Origin: Anaerolineales bacterium
GTDB taxonomy: Bacteria; Chloroflexota; Anaerolineae; Anaerolineales; RBG-16-64-43
Direction of reading: 5' to 3'
Assembly: GCA_016928575.1 (NCBI GenBank)
Contig: JAFGKK010000135.1
Location: forward strand, 1-64,000
DNA length: 64,000 nucleotides
Of this stretch, positions 58,663-64,000 are shown in pieces. A program made the position numbers and the translations under genes. The notes beneath the pieces are model-generated. The model made no database searches. It was given only the letters and a program-made list of their open reading frames with translations, and was not told the DNA's origin. The stretch's first letter is position 1. Every line of letters begins with the position of its first letter.

Positions 58663-59195
58663 GGCCATGAGACGTAGACGACGCCGAGCGCGAGCCGGTC
58701 GCCCGCCCGCAGGCGGATCAGGCGCGCGGTTTGATCGTCCGGCGCGACCTCCGCCGGGCACCAATTGTAGGGTGCGGACACGACCAGGAAGTAGCTTCCC
58801 GGCGGGATGCCGTCGAAGGCGAAGTTGCCGTAGAGGTCCGATCGGCCGGTGATGTCGCCGCGGGCCGGATCGGGGCCGGCCAGGAAGGGCGGCATGCCGT
58901 CGCGGTTTTCCCCCTGGGCCGGGGTCAGATAGAACATCGTCTCGGAGATGATTTTTCCGATGGTGTAGGAAAAGAGCGCGCCGGATAGCGACGCCATCCC
59001 GGCTTGGGGGGCGGGCGCGTCGGCGGGCGGGATCGGGGTGAGCAGGGCTTTCCCGGAGTCGGTCGCCACCGGGCCGAAATACTCGCCCGCGGCGGGGTAG
59101 GGATCCTCGGCGGCCGGGGCGGCCGGGGAGGAGGGTCGGCAGGCGGCCAGCGCCAACCCCAACCCGATACCTACCAACAGGGAGGGCCTGATCAC
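58659..59195 (-). CDS. Lipoprotein with a carboxypeptidase-regulatory-like domain
   Basis: A 178-residue lipoprotein with lipobox Cys19 (LALAAC). The C-terminal half (SDLYGNFAFDGIPPGSYFLV, then VSAPYNWCPAEVAP) matches a carboxypeptidase-regulatory/SpaA-like beta-sandwich, which usually gives stability or adhesion. Its start overlaps the end of the next gene (ATGA at 59192-59195), so it is the second gene of an operon with the secreted protein 59192-60736. Confidence 0.82.
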   Translation of the reverse strand: MIRPSLLVGIGLGLALAACRPSSPAAPAAEDPYPAAGEYFGPVATDSGKALLTPIPPADAPAPQAGMASLSGALFSYTIGKIISETMFYLTPAQGENRDGMPPFLAGPDPARGDITGRSDLYGNFAFDGIPPGSYFLVVSAPYNWCPAEVAPDDQTARLIRLRAGDRLALGVVYVSWP

Positions 59196-60736
59196 GGCAG
59201 GGCGCGGGTGAATACGCGGTGGGCCATGAACTGGTCGCCGCTGACGTTCTTGTAGTAGGTCAGCTGGACGTAGCCATCGATCGGCTGGCTGGAGGATTCG
59301 ATCCGGAGCGAGCCTTCCCAGTTGTTGGGCAGGGCGTTTTCGGCTTCGGCGCTGGAAGTGCCGGTGCCAAGCCGGTGGTTGCGCTGCAGACTGCTCCCGC
59401 CGGGGATCACCAGCCCTTCGATGATGATGGTGTCCGCGGCGTCGACGATCCCGTCGCGGTTGATGTCGCAGGTGCCGACGGGGCAGTTGCCGTTGGTGGC
59501 GGGGATGTAGATCAGCCGCAGGGCGGTTGTGGAATCGCCCAGGTTACGGACCCCGACCACGCTGGCGAACCCGTTGGGCAGGACCTTCGCCACCAGCGGG
59601 ACGAACATCACCCGGTCGGTGCCGCCGGCCTTCACCGCCTCGTAGGCCGAAGCGCCGATGTTGCCGGTGGGCGAGCCGTAATAGCGCATTTGGACGATGG
59701 CCGCCAGGTCGGCCCCGGACGCCTCCACCTCGCAAGTCCCGGCCCAGGCCACCGGATACAGTTGGGCGTCTCCGATCGGATTGAACGAATAGGATCCGTT
59801 CGGGGCGATTGCGGTCGGATTGGTGAAGTCCAATTCCCCGGGGTCGTTGCCCCAGATGGTGGCGCAGTGCATCGCCAGCGCGCCGGCGGCGATTTCCGCG
59901 CCGCCGATGTTCTGCACGGTGATCACCGTGCTCAGCCCGTTCTCCAGGCGCGAGAAGAAGATCGGGACGATCCACTCCGGACCGAGGTCTTCGGCGGGGA
60001 AGGCGTTGTAGGTCTGGAGGATGTCGGGGCCCTGGTAGAAATTCGAAACGACGGTGATTTTGCGCGACCCAAGCGCGGTGACCACCGCCGAGCCGATCCA
60101 ATTGTCCGGCAGGTTGGTCTCTTCGGTGAGATCGTAGTAATAGGAAACGCCGGGTTGGATGGAATCGATGGTGCGGGTGTAGGCCCCGGACGATTCGGCG
60201 TTGGGGACCAGATCCACCGTGACGGTGACCGCTTCGGCGTCGGCGTTTTGAATGATGATCTCGCTGTTGCCGGTGCCGCTGAGGGTGAAGCGGTTGCGGG
60301 CCACGAGTGGGACGTAGTAAACGGAATGGCCTTCCAGGAAGCCGGTGTAAGCCCCTTGGGTCGGGGTCTGGCCGCGGGCCTGGATCTGGACGATGGCCCC
60401 CACCGGGCGGTCGGCGGCGATCACCACCGAGCCGCGCCCCGGCTGCATGGTCGGATCGAAATACTGTTTGATCTGGATCGATCCGCCGTTGGCGGGAAGG
60501 TTGAAGCTGAGGTTCCCGGCCGAAACGCCCGGCCAATCCGCTCCGCTTTCGAGCAGGTAGGAGATGGCGCCGGCGGCGGGATTGTCCCGATCCAGGTTGA
60601 CCAAGGTGAAGTTGGTGCTCAGCTGCTTGGCGGTGGCGGCGGCCCGCGCCTCCCGGGGCGCGGAAAGCGCAAGCGCGGCCAGCACCGCAACGGCGGCGAC
60701 GAGGGCCTTGCGGCGGAGCGATGGTCGATGAATCAT
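59192..60736 (-). CDS. Secreted surface protein with a dockerin-like calcium motif
   Basis: A 514-residue exported protein: signal peptide (RRKALVAAVAVLAALALSAP, cut near AREARA), two or three similar beta-rich repeats (FTLVNLDRDNPAAGAISYLL; TVITVQNIGGAEIAAGALAM; ASVVGVRNLGDSTTALRLIY), each with an N-rich strand, and a single dockerin-type loop CDINRDGIVDAADTIII at about 425-441 that can bind calcium. The repeats share the pattern V-x-N-x-G/D. Probably a cell-surface or S-layer-associated protein. Single dockerin repeats may bind a cohesin, but none is seen here. Confidence 0.82.
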   Translation of the reverse strand: MIHRPSLRRKALVAAVAVLAALALSAPREARAAATAKQLSTNFTLVNLDRDNPAAGAISYLLESGADWPGVSAGNLSFNLPANGGSIQIKQYFDPTMQPGRGSVVIAADRPVGAIVQIQARGQTPTQGAYTGFLEGHSVYYVPLVARNRFTLSGTGNSEIIIQNADAEAVTVTVDLVPNAESSGAYTRTIDSIQPGVSYYYDLTEETNLPDNWIGSAVVTALGSRKITVVSNFYQGPDILQTYNAFPAEDLGPEWIVPIFFSRLENGLSTVITVQNIGGAEIAAGALAMHCATIWGNDPGELDFTNPTAIAPNGSYSFNPIGDAQLYPVAWAGTCEVEASGADLAAIVQMRYYGSPTGNIGASAYEAVKAGGTDRVMFVPLVAKVLPNGFASVVGVRNLGDSTTALRLIYIPATNGNCPVGTCDINRDGIVDAADTIIIEGLVIPGGSSLQRNHRLGTGTSSAEAENALPNNWEGSLRIESSSQPIDGYVQLTYYKNVSGDQFMAHRVFTRALP

Positions 60737-60796
60737 GAGAACCTCTCCCGGTTCAAGTTGGTCGAGTAGCGGTTTTGGCGGATCGAGACCACCGGT

Positions 60797-60852
60797 TGGT
60801 TCACACGGAGGGGTCTCGATACGGGCTTCGCTCCGCTCAGCCCTACTCGGCC
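60797..60852. repeat. TCGATACG-type palindromic intergenic repeat, copy 2
   Basis: GGGTCTCGATACGGGCTTCG, then CTCCGCTCAGCCCTACTCGG. The arms CCGAGTAGGG and CCCGTATCGAG-type words recur in the copy at 52306. Confidence 0.5.
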
Positions 60853-60880
60853 TTCTATTACAAATGCCTGCTCTACCATA

Positions 60881-62077
60881 TCACACCTGTATGTATTTTC
60901 CCACCGGAGAAACCGGCCGGGAGAGCGTTTCCGAATACACCTCCAGGATCCGGCGGGCGATCGCCGGCCAGTCGTACCGGTTGCGCACGCCGCGGGCGGC
61001 CGCCCGTCCTTGCGCCCGCCCGCGGTCCGCACGGCCGAGGATATCCGCCGCGGCGTTGGCGAGCGCAAAGGGATCCCCCGGCGGGACCAGCGCGCCCCAG
61101 GCGGGATCCAGGATATCGGGGATCCCGCCGACCCGGCTGGCCACGCACGGCGTGCCGGAGGCGAGCGCCTCGAGCATCGCCACGCCCTGACCCTCTTCCA
61201 GCGAGGGCAGGACGAATAATTCGGCCCGGCGCATCCAAGCGGCCACCTCGGCCGGGGGCAGGGCGCCGGTGAAAAGCACGGAATCCGATACGCCGGCGCG
61301 CTCAGCGTCCGCCGCCAAACGGGTGCGGAGCGGACCGTCGCCGATGACGACCAGCCGCTCGGCGGGAAAGCGGCGGCGGATAAGGCCCAGCGCTTCGACG
61401 AGAATCCCGACTCCCTTGCGCTCGATCAGCGATCCGGCGAAGAGGATCACCGGTTCGCGGGGAATTCCGTTCGGAGAGAAACGTTCCGCATCCACGCCGT
61501 TCGGGATGACCGTGATATTCTGCGGATCAACCCCCTGCGCGGCGGCCGCCCCGGCCAGCGACCGGCTGAGCGCGATCACTTTGCGCGCGCCGCGCAATGT
61601 CCAACGGGCGGGGGCGCCCAGGCCGGGAATTCCCATCGCCTGATAGATGTCGCTGCCCTGAACCGTGCAGATGACCGGCCGCCGGTGGAAGGGCGCGCCG
61701 ATCCGGGCGGCGAAGGCGGAAAGGGTCCAGTGGGCGTGGATCAGATCGCATTCGCGCGCCAGACGGGCGATCGCCGATGCGTGCGAGACGAAGAACGGAA
61801 ACACGGCGAGGCGCCCGAGCGGGTGGTTTTTCCACAGCACGGGCAGACCGCCGGGCGTTTCCAAGAGCAACTCGCCGCGGTCCATCCCGTAGCGGGGCCG
61901 GAAAATTTCCACGCCTTCCCAGGCCTCCCGCGTTTTGGCGCCGGCGGCGTGCGGCGCGATCACGCGGACCCGCGCGCCGAGGGCGGCTAGCGCGCGGCAG
62001 CCTTCCCAAATGAAGGTTCCGCGGGAGTCCCCTGCCCAGCGCGGGAAGGACGTGGCGGCGACGAGGATGGAGAGCAT
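60881..62077 (-). CDS. Glycosyltransferase family 4 (GT-B)
   Basis: A 398-residue GT-B retaining glycosyltransferase. VAATSFPRWAGDSRGTFIWE, HAHWTLSAFA, CTVQGSDIYQAMG, VIPNGVDAERFSPNG, LFAGSLIERKGVGILVEALG and the ExxxxE-like SLEEGQGVAMLEALASGTPC are the GT4 motifs. Likely adds a sugar to a lipid- or polyprenyl-linked glycan. ATG 62077 is preferred; an in-frame TTG at 62107 would add ten mostly basic residues. A GT2 gene lies upstream on the same strand. Confidence 0.93.
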   Translation of the reverse strand: MLSILVAATSFPRWAGDSRGTFIWEGCRALAALGARVRVIAPHAAGAKTREAWEGVEIFRPRYGMDRGELLLETPGGLPVLWKNHPLGRLAVFPFFVSHASAIARLARECDLIHAHWTLSAFAARIGAPFHRRPVICTVQGSDIYQAMGIPGLGAPARWTLRGARKVIALSRSLAGAAAAQGVDPQNITVIPNGVDAERFSPNGIPREPVILFAGSLIERKGVGILVEALGLIRRRFPAERLVVIGDGPLRTRLAADAERAGVSDSVLFTGALPPAEVAAWMRRAELFVLPSLEEGQGVAMLEALASGTPCVASRVGGIPDILDPAWGALVPPGDPFALANAAADILGRADRGRAQGRAAARGVRNRYDWPAIARRILEVYSETLSRPVSPVGKYIQV

Positions 62078-62139
62078 CGCAAAATTCCGCTTCTTGTTCC
62101 TTTTCAATTCCTATCCCCTCCCGGCATTCTTTCCTCATC

Positions 62140-62215
62140 CCTTTTCCCCGGCCCCTTCCCCTTCTCCTGGCGTAAGCCGGGAGAAGGGGAAGGGGCGAAG
62201 GGAATGGAGATGAGG
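62140..62215. repeat. Dispersed palindrome with 17-bp arms
   Basis: Arms GCCCCTTCCCCTTCTCC (62151-62167) and complement (62180-62196) with an inner GGC/GCC, flanked by CCTCATCCC on the left and GATGAGGATG on the right. It separates the two glycosyltransferase genes. Confidence 0.8.
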
Positions 62216-62237
62216 ATGACTGCGGGAAGGGAGGATC

Positions 62238-63191
62238 CTAACCTTTCCGCTTTTTCTCCAACTCCATCCGCCGCGTCCGGAAGAGGTTTTCCTCCAGGAT
62301 CCGGCGGTTGAAGCCGATCAGGTCGGCGACGAGTCCGATGCAGAAAATCATCGTCCCGACAATCAGCAGGACCGCGGCGAGAATGACCGATTGCACGTGC
62401 CCCGCGCCGAAACCCGACGCGGCGAAATACAGGTAGCGCAGGCTGAGGAACAGTCCGGCGAGCAGGAACAGGCCGCCGAGGATCGAAAACACGCGCAGCG
62501 GGCGATACATGACGAAGGAACGCAAAAGGGTCGCGCCGGAAAAAAACAGGTAGTTCAGAGTCCCGGATGCCAGGCGCGAGGGACGCGCCGGAGGATTGGC
62601 GCGCACCGGTACGAAAACCACCGCCTCGCCCCGCGCGCCGGCCTGAATCAGGGTTTCCAGCGTGTAGGAGTATCCGCTCATCACCAGGGTGCGCAGGGCG
62701 GCGTCGCGCGTGAAGGCGCGGAACCCGCTGGCGGCATCCGGCGTGTGCAATCCGGAAATCCATCCGATCAGCGCGCTGCCGAACCGCTGCAGCAGGCGTT
62801 TCCCGGGCGAAAACCACTTCAAAGCGGCCGTTCCGCGGTCGCCGACGACGAGCGAGGCTTTCCCGGCGAGGATCGGCTCGATCAGCGCGGGAAGGTCGCC
62901 GGCGGAATATTGGTTGTCGGCGTCGGTGTTGACGATGATGTCCGCGCCGCGGCGCAGGGATTCCTCGAGCCCGGCGGCAAAAGCGGCGGCCAATCCACGG
63001 TGTGCGGGCAAGGAGAGGATTCCATCGGCGCCGGCCTGCTCGGCGGCGCGGACGGTCCGGTCGGTGCTGCCGTCGTCGACGACGAGCACCTCGATTTCTC
63101 GGATGCCGGGCAGGCGGCGGGGAAGCGCCCGCAGTACGGTGGGCAGAGTCTGTTCTTCGTTGTAGGCGGGAATCTGGATGACGAGTTTCAT
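62238..63191 (-). CDS. Glycosyltransferase family 2 with C-terminal membrane helices
   Basis: A 317-residue GT-A transferase of the dolichyl-phosphate mannosyltransferase-like type. LVIQIPAYNEEQTLPTVLRA, VLVVDDGSTDRT and NTDADNQYSAGDLP (DxD-like) are in the catalytic part (1-220); two helices (FSILGGLFLLAGLFLSLRYL; VILAAVLLIVGTMIFCIGLV) anchor it. Probably transfers a sugar to polyprenyl phosphate. Works with the GT4 gene downstream, though a palindrome separates them. Confidence 0.93.
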   Translation of the reverse strand: MKLVIQIPAYNEEQTLPTVLRALPRRLPGIREIEVLVVDDGSTDRTVRAAEQAGADGILSLPAHRGLAAAFAAGLEESLRRGADIIVNTDADNQYSAGDLPALIEPILAGKASLVVGDRGTAALKWFSPGKRLLQRFGSALIGWISGLHTPDAASGFRAFTRDAALRTLVMSGYSYTLETLIQAGARGEAVVFVPVRANPPARPSRLASGTLNYLFFSGATLLRSFVMYRPLRVFSILGGLFLLAGLFLSLRYLYFAASGFGAGHVQSVILAAVLLIVGTMIFCIGLVADLIGFNRRILEENLFRTRRMELEKKRKG

Positions 63192-63210
63192 GGATGACCC
63201 CTCCCCGTCC

Positions 63211-63243
63211 CTCCCCTATTCCCGAACTTCGGGAATAGGGGAG
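63211..63243. repeat. Dispersed palindrome with 16-bp perfect arms
   Basis: CTCCCCTATTCCCGAA (63211-63226) and complement (63228-63243) with a one-base loop, flanked by GACCCCTCCCCGTCC and GGCCGGGAGGGGT. Follows the GT2 start region upstream. Confidence 0.8.
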
Positions 63244-63280
63244 GGGGGCCGAAGGCCGGGAGGGGTAAGTGGATTCTACA

Positions 63281-64000
63281 TCAGCGCAAGACGCCCGGGA
63301 GGTAGCCGCAGTAGCCGATCTGGACGACCAAGTCGTAGGCGGTTTCCTCGCCGGCGGCCATCGGATCCTGCGAGCGGACGCGGACGAAGAAGACACCGTC
63401 GCGCGGCGCCATCCAGCACAAAGCGGCGCCCTGTCCGATCATGCTGTTGGAAGGCGGAAGCGCCTGAAGCAGCAGGGTCTTTCCGTCGGAGTTGTACAAC
63501 TCGAGAATCGCCCAGGAGGTCGGACCCGCGGCGAGCGAACGCAGCAGATAGGTGGTGCCGGCGGTTGCCTGGAAGAACACCCAATCCTCGTCGCCGGACG
63601 GGCAGGCGGTGTGGCGCTGGGGGACACCGAATTGGATCAGGCGCGAAGCGGCTGCGGAGTTGTCGGCTTCGAAGGAATCCGGCGTACAAGCCTTGATCGT
63701 CGTGCTCGCCTCGCCGTGGGCGGAGTTCCCGGCGCGGTCGAAGGCCAGAATCCGGAAGGCATAAGCGTGGCCGGGCTGGGCGGCGTAGACGGCCGAGCGC
63801 GCGTCCGGGGCGAGGCCGGTGACCCAGTCGACCCATTGTCCGCCGTCGACCCGAACCTGGACGTCGAAGCCGTCCAAACCCGAGAACGAATCGCCCGCGG
63901 TCCAGGCGAGGTTGACCACCGTCGAATCCTGCTGGGCGGGAAGCGGCGTGACAGCCAGGTTCGGGGGAGTGCGGTCGTTGGAAATGTCCCAGACAATCGC
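63281..64000 (-). CDS. Secreted protein with Fn3-like and PPC-like domains (partial, cut by the window edge)
   Basis: The frame is open to the window end, so this is the C-terminal 239 residues of a longer protein. It has a fibronectin/Ig-like domain (TPPNLAVTPLPAQQDSTVVN, GLDGFDVQVRVDGGQWVDWV, then YAFRILAFDRAGNSAHGEAS), then a bacterial pre-peptidase C-terminal-like domain (DSFEADNSAAASRLIQFGV, then CPSGDEDWVFFQATAGTTYL). Such modules are common at the ends of secreted peptidases or adhesins. The internal GTG at 63919 is not the true start. Confidence 0.8.
   Translation of the reverse strand, partial: AIVWDISNDRTPPNLAVTPLPAQQDSTVVNLAWTAGDSFSGLDGFDVQVRVDGGQWVDWVTGLAPDARSAVYAAQPGHAYAFRILAFDRAGNSAHGEASTTIKACTPDSFEADNSAAASRLIQFGVPQRHTACPSGDEDWVFFQATAGTTYLLRSLAAGPTSWAILELYNSDGKTLLLQALPPSNSMIGQGAALCWMAPRDGVFFVRVRSQDPMAAGEETAYDLVVQIGYCGYLPGVLR

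Overview
The window is about 64 kb of GC-rich (roughly two-thirds G+C) bacterial chromosome, densely packed with genes on both strands. The best guess is a member of the Chloroflexota, probably Anaerolineae. This rests on three secreted lipoproteins that join a Thr/Pro-rich linker to an NBR1-type Ig domain, several other Thr/Pro linker lipoproteins, the CcrM-like methylase, and the general gene content. It is an inference from style and family content; no 16S rRNA gene is present.

Layout. 1-9.9 kb: oligoendopeptidase F, a CcrM-type DNA methyltransferase, transketolase, a TatA protein, the YchF ATPase, a flavin reductase, a GH18 lipoprotein and a GNAT acetyltransferase. 10.4-15.5 kb: a 5-kb integrated mobile element between two copies of the 5' half of a tRNA-Leu(CAA) gene. 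It carries a tyrosine recombinase, a chain of overlapping small genes of unknown function, a ribbon-helix-helix-like protein, a hairpin-rich non-coding block, a DUF5681-like protein and a zinc-ribbon protein. 15.6-18.4 kb: two paralogous membrane-anchored proteins, an isoprenylcysteine-methyltransferase-like protein and a PhzF-family protein. 18.7-22.2 kb: a surface-glycan operon (sulfotransferase, DUF2007, sugar-phosphate transferase, formyltransferase, PIG-L deacetylase). 22.6-31.2 kb: a NodB/amidase fusion lipoprotein, a CheY-like regulator, DUF192, a LysM/M23 endopeptidase, an ABC exporter pair, and a lower-GC island with a Tat lipoprotein.

31.3-36.7 kb: homoserine dehydrogenase, aspartyl-tRNA synthetase, a 6S RNA gene with its own promoter and terminator, MiaB and a thioesterase. 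36.8-47.4 kb: a class A penicillin-binding-protein-like protein that has lost catalytic residues, three NBR1-Ig lipoproteins, a repeat-containing membrane protein, a RAYT-like transposase relative without its catalytic residues, a GH36 alpha-galactosidase and a CPBP membrane protease. 47.6-50.8 kb: three M42 aminopeptidases in tandem. 51-52.4 kb: an AT-rich insert with one lipoprotein gene and an attC-like hairpin. 52.5-57.3 kb: an isocitrate/isopropylmalate dehydrogenase-family enzyme, a Thr/Pro-rich membrane protein, a REC-domain protein, tRNA-Gln, GlmU and cytidine deaminase. 57.7-64 kb: a nuclease fused to a deoxyribosyltransferase-like domain (a candidate single-gene defence protein), secreted surface proteins, two glycosyltransferases and the end of a further secreted protein cut by the window edge.

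The strongest themes are cell-envelope work (glycan synthesis and modification, peptidoglycan hydrolases, many lipoproteins) and mobile or foreign DNA. The most unusual item is the integrated element. The shared block is the 5' half of the tRNA, so integration gives the host tRNA a promoter from the element and places the integrase behind the former host tRNA promoter. Dispersed palindromes of at least three sequence families fill most gaps between genes.
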